A stretch of DNA of 64,000 bases from CAYXXZ01 sp050175615 (GCA_050175615.1 JBFXIU010000002.1:1-64000), one strand, 5' to 3'. Numbered from the stretch's first letter, positions 23,250 through 32,274 are shown. Notes: generated from the sequence alone by a model not told the origin. Translations and numbers: made by a program.

Positions 23250-24026
23250 TTGACTCGCATATACACCATCGCCAACCAGAAGGGCGGAGTGGGGAAAACC
23301 ACCACCAGTGTTAATCTGGCGGCGTCCCTGGCCACCTATGGCAAGCGCATATTGCTGGTGGATATGGATCCTCAGGGCAATGCCACCATGGGTTCCGGTG
23401 TCGACAAAAACAGCCTCGACGCCTCGGTGTACGATGTCATTGTCGGCAAAGCCACTCCCGACCAGGTTATTCGCCGCAATGACGAAGCCCGGATCGATAT
23501 CCTTCCGGCGAACCGCGATCTCACCGCTGCTGAGGTGGAATTGTTGCAACTGGCCGGCAAGGAAAATCGCCTTCGTCACGGTTTGATGCGAGTGGCGGCC
23601 AATTACGATTACATCATTATCGACTGCCCGCCCTCCCTGAGCATGCTCACCATCAATGCCCTTGCCGCCTGCCAGGGGGTTATTATTCCGGTTCAGTGCG
23701 AATACTACGCCCTTGAAGGACTGAGTGATCTGGTGGGAACCATCAAGCGTATCGCCAAGGTGGTCAACCCGTCCCTGCAGGTGAGCGGTATTCTGAGAAC
23801 CATGTATGATCCCCGCAGTTCTCTGACGAACGAAGTATCATCCCAGCTCCACCAGTTTTTTGGCGACCGGGTGTATCGCACCACCATTCCCCGCAATGTG
23901 CGCCTGGCGGAAGCCCCCAGTTATGGCAAGCCCGCGAACATCTACGATCGCAACTCCAGGGGAGCCATTGCCTACCTGGGGCTGGCCGGGGAAATTATCA
24001 GGCGCAACAAAGAACAGGCCGGGTGA
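23250..24026 (+). CDS. parA: Chromosome partitioning ATPase ParA
   Basis: ParA (258 residues) is a Walker-type ATPase that moves ParB-parS complexes over the nucleoid. The deviant Walker A is KGGVGKTT (11-18), then LLVDMDPQGNAT and DYIIIDCPPSLSMLT. The start is a TTG at 23250, with GGA eight bases upstream; no better in-frame start exists before the motif. It follows rsmG after 17 nt and precedes parB. It is of the short chromosomal type without an N-terminal DNA-binding domain. Two parS sites in recF are likely targets of its partner. Confidence 0.95.
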   Translation: MTRIYTIANQKGGVGKTTTSVNLAASLATYGKRILLVDMDPQGNATMGSGVDKNSLDASVYDVIVGKATPDQVIRRNDEARIDILPANRDLTAAEVELLQLAGKENRLRHGLMRVAANYDYIIIDCPPSLSMLTINALAACQGVIIPVQCEYYALEGLSDLVGTIKRIAKVVNPSLQVSGILRTMYDPRSSLTNEVSSQLHQFFGDRVYRTTIPRNVRLAEAPSYGKPANIYDRNSRGAIAYLGLAGEIIRRNKEQAG

Positions 24027-24061
24027 TGGCGGTGCTCGGCAGAAAACGAAGGAAGCCATAA

Positions 24062-24982
24062 ATGTCTGGAAAACGTAAAGGTCTTGGCCGTGGTCTGGAT
24101 GCCCTGTTGGGCACTTCCGTGTTGGATACCCCTGCATCTGTTGAACTGGGCGATAACCAGCCTGCTGTTGGCGCCGAGAGTCCGGATGGCACCCTCAAAA
24201 ACATCGCCATCGAGTTTTTGCAGCGGGGCAAATACCAGCCGCGCCGGGACATGCACCCTGAAGCCCTGGAAGAGCTGGCGGACTCCATTCGCATTCAGGG
24301 TATCATGCAGCCCATCGTTATTCGCCCCATTGGTGAAGACCGCTACGAAATCATTGCCGGCGAGCGCCGCTGGCGGGCAGCGCAAATGGCCGGGCTCGAC
24401 GAAGTCCCGGCACTGATTCGCCATGTCACCGATGAGGCGGCCATCGCCATGGCGCTGATCGAAAATATTCAACGCGAAGACCTCAACCCCATTGAAGAAG
24501 CCGCAGCCCTGAACCGCCTGCAAAAAGAATTTGACTTAACCCAGCAGGAAGTTGCCCGCGCAGTCGGCAAGTCCAGAGCCACCGTGGCCAATCTGATGAG
24601 GTTGTTGGCGTTGGAAAGCCATGTGCGAACCATGCTCGAGCGCGGCGATATTGAAATGGGGCACGCCAGAGCGCTGCTGGCTCTGGGCGGGCAAAAGCAG
24701 ATAGAGGCGGCGCGACTTGTCGTTGGCCGGGGAATGACGGTGCGCCAGACAGAAGCCCTGGTGAAAAAGCTGCTCAGCGAAACAACGGCCGCGGTTAAAT
24801 CAGCTCATACCCTGGATTCAGACATTGTCAGGCTTCAGGACAAAGTGGCCGAGACTGTGGGGCTTCCCGTCAATATGCACCACAGCGCTTCGGGCAAGGG
24901 CAAGGTTACCTTTTCCTACAGCAAGCTTGAAGAATTAGAGGGCTTGCTTGAACGCTTGAACGTCAGTCTCAGCGACCATTGA
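24062..24982 (+). CDS. parB: Chromosome partitioning CTPase ParB
   Basis: ParB (306 residues) binds parS, loads as a CTP-dependent clamp and spreads. The N-terminal basic GKRKGLGRGLDALLG is the ParA-stimulating motif, the CTP-binding ParB/Srx domain contains GERRWRAAQMAGL and IENIQREDLNPIEEA, the helix-turn-helix covers LTQQEVARAVGKSRATVANLMRLL in two parts, and the C-terminal dimerisation domain ends the protein. Length fits chromosomal ParB. Confidence 0.96.
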   Translation: MSGKRKGLGRGLDALLGTSVLDTPASVELGDNQPAVGAESPDGTLKNIAIEFLQRGKYQPRRDMHPEALEELADSIRIQGIMQPIVIRPIGEDRYEIIAGERRWRAAQMAGLDEVPALIRHVTDEAAIAMALIENIQREDLNPIEEAAALNRLQKEFDLTQQEVARAVGKSRATVANLMRLLALESHVRTMLERGDIEMGHARALLALGGQKQIEAARLVVGRGMTVRQTEALVKKLLSETTAAVKSAHTLDSDIVRLQDKVAETVGLPVNMHHSASGKGKVTFSYSKLEELEGLLERLNVSLSDH

Positions 24983-25012
24983 ATACTGTTGGCAGTATTT
25001 GTGCCGGCACAA
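24982..25012. repeat. Two overlapping small palindromes after parB
   Basis: AATACTG-TTGG-CAGTATT (24982-24999) immediately overlaps the perfect 14-bp palindrome TTGTGCCGGCACAA (24999-25012). There is no T-run, so a terminator is not obvious. They lie 53 bp upstream of the atp promoter -35 and could be an operator or a weak end signal for parB. Confidence 0.5.
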
Positions 25013-25064
25013 TAGGTTCAGTGACAGCTTATTTGGCTTAAAGTAGATCAAATTTCGGAACCTG

Positions 25065-25093
25065 TTGAATAAGCAGGGGGAAAAATCTATAAT
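25065..25093 (+). promoter_or_regulatory. Sigma-70 promoter of the atp operon
   Basis: TTGAAT (25065-25070), a 17-bp spacer and a perfect TATAAT (25088-25093) give a start near 25100, about 65 nt before the atpI ATG. This also argues against the in-frame TTG at 25093 as the atpI start, since it would lie inside the -10 box. Confidence 0.8.
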
Positions 25094-25164
25094 TGCCGCC
25101 GCTTGATAGTCAGCTGACCGCCAGGTGGCCAACCAGCGGGTTCAGATTGGGGTTCGGTTTATCC

Positions 25165-25563
25165 ATGGGCACAATCGCAAAACCGCCGATATACAGGGTC
25201 ACCATTGCGCAGTTATTGATAGCCGTAATTGCCAGTGCCCTGTTTGCTCTGGTAGATCTGGTCAAAGGTTACTCGTTTTTGATTGGATGCCTGATACAGA
25301 TTGCAGGCAGTGCATATTTTGCCAGGCTCGCCTACCGACACCAGGGAGCCAGGCAGGTAAGAACAATGGTGCAGGCGATGTACCTTGGCGAATCAGGAAA
25401 AATCCTGCTCTCTGCCGCTATCTTCGCAGCCGTTTTTATCCTTGTTAAGCCGTTGAGTGCGGTTTTAGTGTTTGTTGGCTACATTGTCATGTCCACTGTG
25501 CATGTTGTGCTCGCTGCAAACCTGATCAAACATAAAATGTCACACTTTAGTAATAGGCCTTAA
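25165..25563 (+). CDS. atpI: ATP synthase subunit I (AtpI)
   Basis: From the ATG at 25165 the protein has 132 residues with four hydrophobic segments (IAQLLIAVIASALFALV, FLIGCLIQIAGSAYFARLA, ILLSAAIFAAVFILV, AVLVFVGYIVMSTVHVVLAA). AtpI is a small membrane protein that leads many atp operons and assists assembly of the c ring or cation supply; sequence conservation is low. The YRHQGARQVRTMVQAMYLGESGK loop in the middle resembles proteobacterial AtpI (read in parts). The identification relies much on position before atpB. Confidence 0.85.
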   Translation: MGTIAKPPIYRVTIAQLLIAVIASALFALVDLVKGYSFLIGCLIQIAGSAYFARLAYRHQGARQVRTMVQAMYLGESGKILLSAAIFAAVFILVKPLSAVLVFVGYIVMSTVHVVLAANLIKHKMSHFSNRP

Positions 25564-25579
25564 AGAGAGATACAGACCT

Positions 25580-26419
25580 ATGGCAGGCGCAACACAGACG
25601 ACAACGGAATACATTCAGCACCACCTCCAGAACCTGGTTTATGGAAAACACCCTGATGGTAGTTGGGGGTTTGCTCATTCCATTGAAGAAGCGCAGCAAA
25701 TGGGATTCTGGGCAGTCCACGTCGACTCCATGCTCTGGTCTATCGGCCTCGGCGCTGTCTTTTGTTTTTTGTTTCGCAGGGTCGCCGCCAAGGCGTCCAC
25801 CGGTGTACCTTCCGGCCTGCAAAGTTTTGTTGAGCTGATTGTCGAATTTGTCGATGGTGCAGTTAAAGACGCCTTCCACGGCAAAAATAAACTCGTAGCT
25901 CCCCTCGCCCTGACGATCTTTGTCTGGGTTTTCCTGATGAACCTGATGGATCTGATTCCTGTGGATCTGATTCCCTGGCTGCTCAGTCTCGCCGGCGTTC
26001 ATTATCAGAAAATCGTCCCCTCCACCGACGTCAATATCACCATGGGCATGGCGTTGTCGGTATTTGCCCTGATGATCTACTACTCGTTCAAGATCAAGGG
26101 TGTCGGTTTTATCAAAGAGCTGACTCTGCACCCCTTCAACCATTGGGCACTGATTCCGGTCAACCTGTTTATGGAAGTGGTCGGCCTGCTGGCAAAGCCT
26201 TTCTCTCTGGGTTTGCGGCTGTTCGGTAACATGTATGCCGGTGAAATGATTTTCATTCTTATCGCAACCATGTACAGTGCCGGTCTGATTCTGGGTATCT
26301 TTGGCGGCTTTCTGCAAATGGGCTGGGCCATTTTCCATATCCTGATCATCACCCTGCAGGCGTTTATCTTCATGGTGTTGACCGTGGTATACCTGAGCAT
26401 GGCTCACGAAGATCACTGA
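25580..26419 (+). CDS. atpB: ATP synthase F0 subunit a
   Basis: Subunit a (279 residues) forms the proton half-channels against the c ring. It has multiple membrane helices; the essential Arg lies in AKPFSLGLRLFGNMYAGEM, and the C-terminal helix contains FIFMVLTVVYLSMA. The N-terminal part TTEYIQHHLQNL is the gammaproteobacterial form. It is the second gene of the operon, 16 nt after atpI. Confidence 0.97.
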   Translation: MAGATQTTTEYIQHHLQNLVYGKHPDGSWGFAHSIEEAQQMGFWAVHVDSMLWSIGLGAVFCFLFRRVAAKASTGVPSGLQSFVELIVEFVDGAVKDAFHGKNKLVAPLALTIFVWVFLMNLMDLIPVDLIPWLLSLAGVHYQKIVPSTDVNITMGMALSVFALMIYYSFKIKGVGFIKELTLHPFNHWALIPVNLFMEVVGLLAKPFSLGLRLFGNMYAGEMIFILIATMYSAGLILGIFGGFLQMGWAIFHILIITLQAFIFMVLTVVYLSMAHEDH

Positions 26420-26472
26420 TTTTTTACTTTTAACCTTAACAACCTTAAATATCTCAAAACTAGGAGAAATAC

Positions 26473-26712
26473 ATGGAACTCATCATTATCGCTGCTGCCA
26501 TCATGCTTGGTCTGGGCGCACTGGGCGCTGCTGTTGGTATGGGCTTGCTGGGTGGAAAACTCATTGAAGGCACTGCCCGTCAACCAGAACTTGGCCCCAT
26601 GCTGCAAGGTAAAATGTTCCTGCTCGCCGGCCTGATCGACGCTGTGCCCATCATCGGTGTTGGTATTGCCATGTACCTGATCTTCGTTGTTGCTCCCAGT
26701 GTTGGCGCCTAA
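26473..26712 (+). CDS. atpE: ATP synthase F0 subunit c
   Basis: This 79-residue hairpin protein forms the rotor ring. Two membrane helices flank the polar loop RQPELG (36-41), and the ion-carrying carboxylate is D56 in AGLIDAVPII. The glutamine and serine/threonine ligands of sodium-type rings are not seen at the corresponding positions, so it should be proton-driven. AGGAG lies 7 nt before the ATG (26461-26466). Confidence 0.97.
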   Translation: MELIIIAAAIMLGLGALGAAVGMGLLGGKLIEGTARQPELGPMLQGKMFLLAGLIDAVPIIGVGIAMYLIFVVAPSVGA

Positions 26713-26763
26713 GCGATATACGCATTGCTAATTAACCGAAACAATAAACGTGAGGTTTAAGGC

Positions 26764-27234
26764 GTGAATATCAATTTAACGCTGTTCGGCCAAATGGTCA
26801 CATTTGCCGTCTTTGTGTTGTTCTGCATGAAGTACGTATGGCCGGCAATCACTAACGCGATGGAAACACGTGCCAACAAGATCGCGGACGGCCTCGATGC
26901 CGCCGATCGCGCCATGCGGGATCTTGAGTTGGCGCAGAACAAAGCGTCAGAACAAATGAAAGAAGCGAAGAAAGAAGCTGCGGCACTGATTGAGCAAGCC
27001 AACAAGCGCGCCAGTCAGATCGTCGAGGAAGCCAAAGATCAGGCGCGCGCCGAAGGCGATCGTCTGAAAGCGGCGGCTCGAGCCGAAATCGAACAGGATA
27101 TCAACCGCGCCCGGGAAGAACTCCGCGGTCAGGTTGCTGTTCTCGCCCTGGCGGGAGCAGAAAAAGTTCTCGGTGCTTCAATCGATGCAAACGCCAACCG
27201 TGAGCTGGTCGACAAACTGGCGGCTCAGCTCTAA
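26764..27234 (+). CDS. atpF: ATP synthase F0 subunit b
   Basis: Subunit b (156 residues) is the peripheral stalk. It has one N-terminal membrane helix (LFGQMVTFAVFVLFCMKYVW) and then a long charged coiled coil (NKASEQMKEAKKEAAALIEQ and following). It starts with GTG at 26764 after GAGGTTTAAGGC; usual length 156. Confidence 0.96.
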   Translation: MNINLTLFGQMVTFAVFVLFCMKYVWPAITNAMETRANKIADGLDAADRAMRDLELAQNKASEQMKEAKKEAAALIEQANKRASQIVEEAKDQARAEGDRLKAAARAEIEQDINRAREELRGQVAVLALAGAEKVLGASIDANANRELVDKLAAQL

Positions 27235-27245
27235 CGAGGTTTGAT

Positions 27246-27782
27246 ATGGCGGAATTGAGTACTCTGGCTCGGCCCTACGCCAAAGCGGTTTTTGAATACG
27301 CCCAGGCGAGCGGCGCTCTTGAGCAGTGGTCTTCTGCACTGGCTGTGCTCAGTGCTGTGGTCTCACAAGAGACAATGCAAAAACTGCTCAGCAGCCCGGA
27401 ACTGACAACCCAGCAACAGGCGGCGACATTGTTTGACGTCTGTGCCGAGTCCCTGGATGACAAAAGCCGGAATTTGGTGCAACTGCTCGCTGAAAACCGG
27501 CGTTTGCCGTTGTTGCCGTTCATTCGCGAACAGTTTGAAGCACTGAAACTGCAGCGCCAGCAATCCGTTGATGTGGAGCTGGTCTCGGCGCAACCCCTGG
27601 ATCAGGCGCAGCAGGGCAAGCTGGTGCAGGCCTTGGCCAGAAAACTGGAACGCAGTGTCAATATCACCACCTCTGTAGATGAATCTCTGCTGGGCGGCGT
27701 GTTGATCAGAGCCGGTGACACAGTCATCGACGGCAGTGTTCGCGGCCGTTTGACCAAGCTGGCTGAAGCATTAAATTCCTAG
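27246..27782 (+). CDS. atpH: ATP synthase F1 subunit delta
   Basis: Delta (178 residues) links the b stalk to the top of F1. The family features are ARPYAKAVFEYAQ at the N-terminus and the C-terminal VDESLLGGVLIRAGDTVIDG followed by SVRGRLTKL. ATG at 27246 follows ACGAGG; 11 nt after atpF. Three short tandem repeats follow before atpA. Confidence 0.96.
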   Translation: MAELSTLARPYAKAVFEYAQASGALEQWSSALAVLSAVVSQETMQKLLSSPELTTQQQAATLFDVCAESLDDKSRNLVQLLAENRRLPLLPFIREQFEALKLQRQQSVDVELVSAQPLDQAQQGKLVQALARKLERSVNITTSVDESLLGGVLIRAGDTVIDGSVRGRLTKLAEALNS

Positions 27783-27825
27783 TATTAAGAACACTAGTTT
27801 CAAGAACCTAGTTTTAAGAACACGG
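27781..27825 (+). repeat. Three tandem 14-15-bp repeats between atpH and atpA
   Basis: AGTATTAAGAACACT, AGTTTCAAGAACCT and AGTTTTAAGAACACGG follow each other directly from 27781, beginning at the atpH stop codon. They fill most of the 60-bp gap before the atpA ATG at 27843 and end about 10 nt before its ribosome site (GAGG at 27831). Such an array would be transcribed in the intercistronic leader of atpA. Confidence 0.75.
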
Positions 27826-27842
27826 GGATCGAGGAATCGACC

Positions 27843-29387
27843 ATGCAGCAATTGAATCCATCTGAAATCAGCGAAATCATCAAGCAGCGCATAGAGCGCC
27901 TTGATATTTCAACCGAAGCCCAAAACGAGGGCACCATTGTTTCCGTCTCCGATGGCATCGTGCGTATTCACGGCCTCGGCGAGGTTATGTACGGCGAAAT
28001 GATTGAATTTGACGGCGGCCTCTACGGCCTTGCCCTCAACCTCGAGCGCGATTCCGTCGGCGCCGTCGTTCTCGGTGACTATAAAGGTCTGGTCGAGGGC
28101 AAAAAAGCCCGTTGTACCGGAAGAATCCTGGAAGTACCCATCGGTCCCGAACTGGAAGGCCGTGTTGTTGACGCTCTGGGTAACCCCATTGACGGCAAAG
28201 GCCCTATCAATGCCAAACTCACCGACGCCATTGAAAAAGTGGCTCCCGGCGTTATTGAGCGCAAGTCTGTTGATCAGCCGGTACAGACAGGCCTCAAAGC
28301 CATTGACGCCATGGTTCCCGTCGGTCGCGGCCAGCGCGAGCTCATCATCGGCGACCGCCAGATCGGTAAAACCGCCATTGCCATCGACACCATCATCAAC
28401 CAAAAGAACACTGGCATTAAATGTGTTTATGTTGCTGTCGGCCAGAAGAGCTCCACCGTTGCCAATATCGTGCGCAAGCTCGAAGAGCACGGCGCCATGG
28501 ACCACACGGTTGTGGTTGCGGCTACGGCTTCAGACCCCGCAGCGATGCAGTACCTGGCGCCCTACGCCGGTTGTACCATCGGCGAGTACTACCGCGACCG
28601 CGGTCAGGACGCGCTGATCATTTACGATGACCTGACCAAGCAAGCCTGGGCCTATCGTCAAATCTCCCTGCTGCTCAAGCGTCCCCCCGGTCGTGAAGCC
28701 TATCCCGGTGACGTTTTCTATTTGCACTCCCGTTTGTTGGAACGCGCCTCCCGCGTCAACGCCGACTATGTTGAAAAATTCACCAACGGTGAAGTCAAAG
28801 GCAAAACCGGTTCCTTGACTGCTCTGCCCATTATTGAAACCCAGGCCGGCGACGTCTCTGCATTCGTTCCCACTAACGTGATCTCCATCACCGATGGTCA
28901 GATCTTTGTTGAGTCGAACCTTTTTAACTCCGGTATCCGCCCTGCGATGAACGCCGGTCTGTCGGTATCCCGTGTTGGTGGTTCCGCGCAAACCAAGATC
29001 ATCAAAAAGCTCGGCGGCGGTATTCGTCTCGCCCTGGCTCAGTACCGGGAACTGGCGGCCTTCTCCCAGTTCGCCTCCGACCTCGATGAGGCTACCCGCG
29101 CCCAGCTTGAGCACGGTGAGCGCGTTACCGAACTGATGAAGCAGGCACAGTATTCGCCCCAGAGCGTTGCCGAAATGGGCGTGGTGCTCTACGCGGCCAA
29201 CGAAGGTTACCTGAAAGCCATCGAAGTCAAGAAGGTGGGTGATTTTGAAGCCGCTCTGCTCTCTTACATGAAAGCGGAACACGGTGATCTGATGAACCAG
29301 GTCAACCAGACAGGCGACTGGAACGGCGACATCGAGGCCAGCTTCAAGGCTGCTCTCGATAAGTTTGTAGCCACCCAAACTTGGTAA
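27843..29387 (+). CDS. atpA: ATP synthase F1 subunit alpha
   Basis: Alpha (514 residues) forms the non-catalytic nucleotide sites of the F1 hexamer. Walker A is GDRQIGKTAIAID, and the arginine finger region is seen in GRPAMNAGLSVSRVGGSAQ-like ending ( SGIRPAMNAGLSVSRVGGSA, read here). The N-terminal MQQLNPSEISEIIKQRIE and full length fit gammaproteobacterial AtpA. It is the start of the F1 core genes A-G-D-C. Confidence 0.98.
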   Translation: MQQLNPSEISEIIKQRIERLDISTEAQNEGTIVSVSDGIVRIHGLGEVMYGEMIEFDGGLYGLALNLERDSVGAVVLGDYKGLVEGKKARCTGRILEVPIGPELEGRVVDALGNPIDGKGPINAKLTDAIEKVAPGVIERKSVDQPVQTGLKAIDAMVPVGRGQRELIIGDRQIGKTAIAIDTIINQKNTGIKCVYVAVGQKSSTVANIVRKLEEHGAMDHTVVVAATASDPAAMQYLAPYAGCTIGEYYRDRGQDALIIYDDLTKQAWAYRQISLLLKRPPGREAYPGDVFYLHSRLLERASRVNADYVEKFTNGEVKGKTGSLTALPIIETQAGDVSAFVPTNVISITDGQIFVESNLFNSGIRPAMNAGLSVSRVGGSAQTKIIKKLGGGIRLALAQYRELAAFSQFASDLDEATRAQLEHGERVTELMKQAQYSPQSVAEMGVVLYAANEGYLKAIEVKKVGDFEAALLSYMKAEHGDLMNQVNQTGDWNGDIEASFKAALDKFVATQTW

Positions 29388-29454
29388 GGATCAGTGCGCT
29401 GATCCCACTTACCGGAAATCGGAAGCGGACCAAAACGGAGTAGCCAAACAGCTT

Positions 29455-30315
29455 ATGGCAGTCGGAAAAGAAATTAAAACCAAGATCACCAGTGTGAAAA
29501 GCACACAGAAGATCACCAGTGCGATGGAACTGGTTGCGGCGAGCAAAATGCGCCGCGCCCAGGATCGTATGTCCCTCGGCAAGCCCTATGCCCAGCGCAT
29601 GAGGGCTGTTATCGGCCATATCGCCAATGCGCAATCTGAATACCGTCACCAGTATCTGGAAGAGCGGGAGGTGAAGCGTGTCGGTTACATCATCGTCTCC
29701 ACCGATCGCGGCCTTTGCGGTGGTTTGAACATCAACCTGTTCAAGGTTGTCGTCAAAGCCATGAAAGAGTGGCAGGAGAAAGGTGTTGCCATTGATCTCT
29801 GTGCCGTGGGCGCCAAGGCGGCAACGTTTTTTGGCAGCCTCGGCGGCAATATTGTCGCCACCGTAAAAGATCTCGGTGATCAGCCTTCGGCGGCGGATCT
29901 GATCGGCAGCGTTAAAGTCATGCTCGACGCCTACGACGACGGCAAGATTGATCGCCTCTATGTGGTTAACAATACCTTCGTTAACACCATGACCCAAAAG
30001 CCGGAGATTCAGCAATTGCTGCCCCTGCTTCCGGAAAAGAGCGAAAAACTGGGTCACCACTGGGACTATATCTACGAGCCCGACGCCCAGGATCTCCTCG
30101 ACGGCCTGCTGACCCGCTATATCGAATCTCAGGTGTATCAGGGTGTCGTGGAAAACAACGCCTGCGAACAGGCGGCGCGCATGATTGCCATGAAGAACGC
30201 CACCGAAAATGCCGGTGAACTGATCGGCGAGTTGCAGCTTATCTACAACAAGGCGCGCCAGGCGGCGATTACCCAGGAGCTGTCCGAAATTGTCGGCGGC
30301 GCAGCAGCGGTTTAA
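29455..30315 (+). CDS. atpG: ATP synthase F1 subunit gamma
   Basis: Gamma (286 residues) is the central rotor shaft. N-terminal GKEIKTKITSVKSTQKITSA and MELVAASKMRRAQDRM and the C-terminal MKNATENAGELIGELQLIYN and KARQAAITQELSEI are the two coiled-coil helices of the family. The usual length is about 287. Confidence 0.97.
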   Translation: MAVGKEIKTKITSVKSTQKITSAMELVAASKMRRAQDRMSLGKPYAQRMRAVIGHIANAQSEYRHQYLEEREVKRVGYIIVSTDRGLCGGLNINLFKVVVKAMKEWQEKGVAIDLCAVGAKAATFFGSLGGNIVATVKDLGDQPSAADLIGSVKVMLDAYDDGKIDRLYVVNNTFVNTMTQKPEIQQLLPLLPEKSEKLGHHWDYIYEPDAQDLLDGLLTRYIESQVYQGVVENNACEQAARMIAMKNATENAGELIGELQLIYNKARQAAITQELSEIVGGAAAV

Positions 30316-30380
30316 GGCAGTTTTTTCACACGAAAATTTGGCCACCAAAGAATTTTGCAAGATTTTAAGAGGAAGCGGAA

Positions 30381-31754
30381 ATGAGTAGCGGACGTATAGT
30401 TCAAATCATCGGTGCGGTGATCGACGTGGAATTTCCCCGTGATCAGGTACCCAGTGTTTATGATGCGCTGTTGGTCGATGAAAAAGATCTGACCCTGGAA
30501 GTTCAGCAACAGCTGGGTGACGGTGTCGTGCGCAGTATCGCCATGGGCGCCTCCGAAGGTCTCAGCCGTGGCCTTGCGGTTTCCAACACCGGAGCACCGA
30601 TTTCGGTGCCCGTGGGTAAAGGAACCCTGGGACGAATCATGGACGTATTGGGCAAGCCCGTTGACGAAGCGGGTCCCATCGACTGCGACCAGACAGCGCC
30701 TATTCACAGAGCCGCCCCCACCTACGCAGAGCAATCCTCAGCGATCGAAATTCTCGAAACCGGCATCAAGGTAATCGACCTGATCATGCCTATCGCCAAA
30801 GGCGGCAAGGTTGGTCTCTTCGGTGGTGCCGGTGTAGGTAAAACCGTAACCCTGATGGAACTGATCAACAATATCGCCGTACAGCAGCAGGGTCTGTCTG
30901 TATTTGCCGGTGTTGGTGAGCGTACCCGTGAAGGTAACGACTTCTACTACGAAATGAAAGAAGCGGGCGTTCTCGACAAAGTGGCCATGGTGTACGGCCA
31001 GATGAACGAACCCCCAGGTAACCGTCTGCGCGTCGCCCTGTCCGGTTTGACCATGGCGGAATACTTCCGCGACGAAGGCCGTGACATCCTCATGTTCGTC
31101 GACAACATTTATCGTTATACCCTGGCTGGTACCGAAGTATCGGCACTGCTGGGTCGTATGCCATCTGCGGTGGGTTACCAGCCAACACTGGCGGAAGAGA
31201 TGGGCGTTCTTCAGGAGCGCATCACCTCCACCAAAACCGGTTCCATCACCTCCTTCCAGGCGGTATACGTTCCTGCGGATGACTTGACCGACCCCTCGCC
31301 AGCCACCACCTTTGCTCACTTGGATGCAACCCTGGTACTGTCGCGCTCCATTGCCGAGCTGGGTATTTACCCGGCGGTAGATCCACTGGACTCCACGTCC
31401 CGTCTGCTCGACCCTCTGGTTATCGGTAACGAGCACTACGACGTTGCCCGCGGTGTTCAGACGGTACTGCAGCGCTACAAAGAGCTGAAGGACATCATTG
31501 CCATTCTCGGCATGGACGAGCTCTCTGAAGAAGATAAGCTGGTGGTCGCCCGCGCCCGTAAAATCCAGCGCTTTTTGTCCCAGCCCTTCTTCGTGGCAGA
31601 AGTGTTCACCGGCAGCCCCGGCAAATACGTTTCTGTAAAAGAAACCATTTCCAGCTTTAAAGGTATCCTCAATGGTGATTACGATCACCTGCCCGAGCAG
31701 GCCTTCTACATGGTTGGTGGCATCGAAGAAGCTGTTGAAAAGGCCGCTAAGTAA
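30381..31754 (+). CDS. atpD: ATP synthase F1 subunit beta
   Basis: Beta (457 residues) carries the catalytic sites. Walker A is GGAGVGKTVTLMELI, the catalytic Glu lies in GVGERTREGNDFYYEM, and LFVDNIYRYT is the Walker B region; DELSEEDKL is the DELSEED lever. One residue differs from the very common form: the Walker B segment reads NIYRYTLAG where many homologs have NIFRFTQAG, a pair of Phe-to-Tyr changes also known in gammaproteobacteria. AGAGGAAGCGG precedes the ATG. Confidence 0.98.
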   Translation: MSSGRIVQIIGAVIDVEFPRDQVPSVYDALLVDEKDLTLEVQQQLGDGVVRSIAMGASEGLSRGLAVSNTGAPISVPVGKGTLGRIMDVLGKPVDEAGPIDCDQTAPIHRAAPTYAEQSSAIEILETGIKVIDLIMPIAKGGKVGLFGGAGVGKTVTLMELINNIAVQQQGLSVFAGVGERTREGNDFYYEMKEAGVLDKVAMVYGQMNEPPGNRLRVALSGLTMAEYFRDEGRDILMFVDNIYRYTLAGTEVSALLGRMPSAVGYQPTLAEEMGVLQERITSTKTGSITSFQAVYVPADDLTDPSPATTFAHLDATLVLSRSIAELGIYPAVDPLDSTSRLLDPLVIGNEHYDVARGVQTVLQRYKELKDIIAILGMDELSEEDKLVVARARKIQRFLSQPFFVAEVFTGSPGKYVSVKETISSFKGILNGDYDHLPEQAFYMVGGIEEAVEKAAK

Positions 31755-31775
31755 CCGCTGACAAGAGGCTAGATT

Positions 31776-32201
31776 ATGGCGATGACTGTTCACTGCGATA
31801 TAGTTAGTGCTGAAGAATCCCTGTTTGCAGGACTGGTGGAAATGATCGTTGTTTCCGGCTCTCAGGGCGATTTGGGTGTGAACTTCGGTCACGCCCCGCT
31901 ACTCACTGATCTGAAGCCAGGTCCTGTGCGTATCATCAAGCAAAACGGTGAGGAAGAGATTTACTATCTTTCCGGTGGCTATATCGAAGTTCAGCCCCAC
32001 AGCGTCTCCATACTTGCGGATACGGCGCTGAGGGCAGATGATCTCGATGAAGCCTCTGCACTGGAAGCCAAAAAACTGGCGGAACAGCAAATGCAGAACC
32101 AGAGTGGCGAGTTTAATTACTCCCGCGCGGCCTCCCAGCTCGCTGAAGCGGCGGCTCAATTGCGGACGATTGAAGAAATTCGCCGCAAGGCCAAGAAATA
32201 A
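31776..32201 (+). CDS. atpC: ATP synthase F1 subunit epsilon
   Basis: Epsilon (141 residues) connects the shaft to the c ring and regulates ATP hydrolysis. The beta-sandwich domain (MTVHCDIVSAEESLFAG, GDLGVNFGHAPLLTDLKPG, SGGYIEVQPHSVSILAD) is followed by the C-terminal helical pair. It is the last gene of the operon and a terminator follows 45 nt after its stop. Confidence 0.96.
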   Translation: MAMTVHCDIVSAEESLFAGLVEMIVVSGSQGDLGVNFGHAPLLTDLKPGPVRIIKQNGEEEIYYLSGGYIEVQPHSVSILADTALRADDLDEASALEAKKLAEQQMQNQSGEFNYSRAASQLAEAAAQLRTIEEIRRKAKK

Positions 32202-32245
32202 ACCGAGTTCGCAGAGTAAAGCTTGTGCCTTTGAAGGCAACGTAG

Positions 32246-32274
32246 AAAAAGGGCAGCTTAAGCTGCCTTTTTTT
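32246..32274 (+). terminator. Intrinsic terminator of the atp operon
   Basis: AAAAAGGGCAGCTT / AAGCTGCC with a following run of T (TTTTTTT) forms a continuous palindromic stem centred at 32259/32260. It lies after atpC and about 100 bp before glmU, so the two transcripts are separated. Confidence 0.9.

Noticed and set aside
26473..26712. Sodium-type c subunit
   Set aside because: The ion-binding site has Asp56 and lacks the Gln and Ser/Thr companions of sodium rings.
29344..30360. 338-codon minus-strand frame opposite atpG
   Set aside because: Shadow of atpG; no family features and overlaps the ends of two atp genes.
30738..31892. 384-codon minus-strand frame opposite atpD
   Set aside because: Antisense shadow of the highly conserved beta subunit gene.
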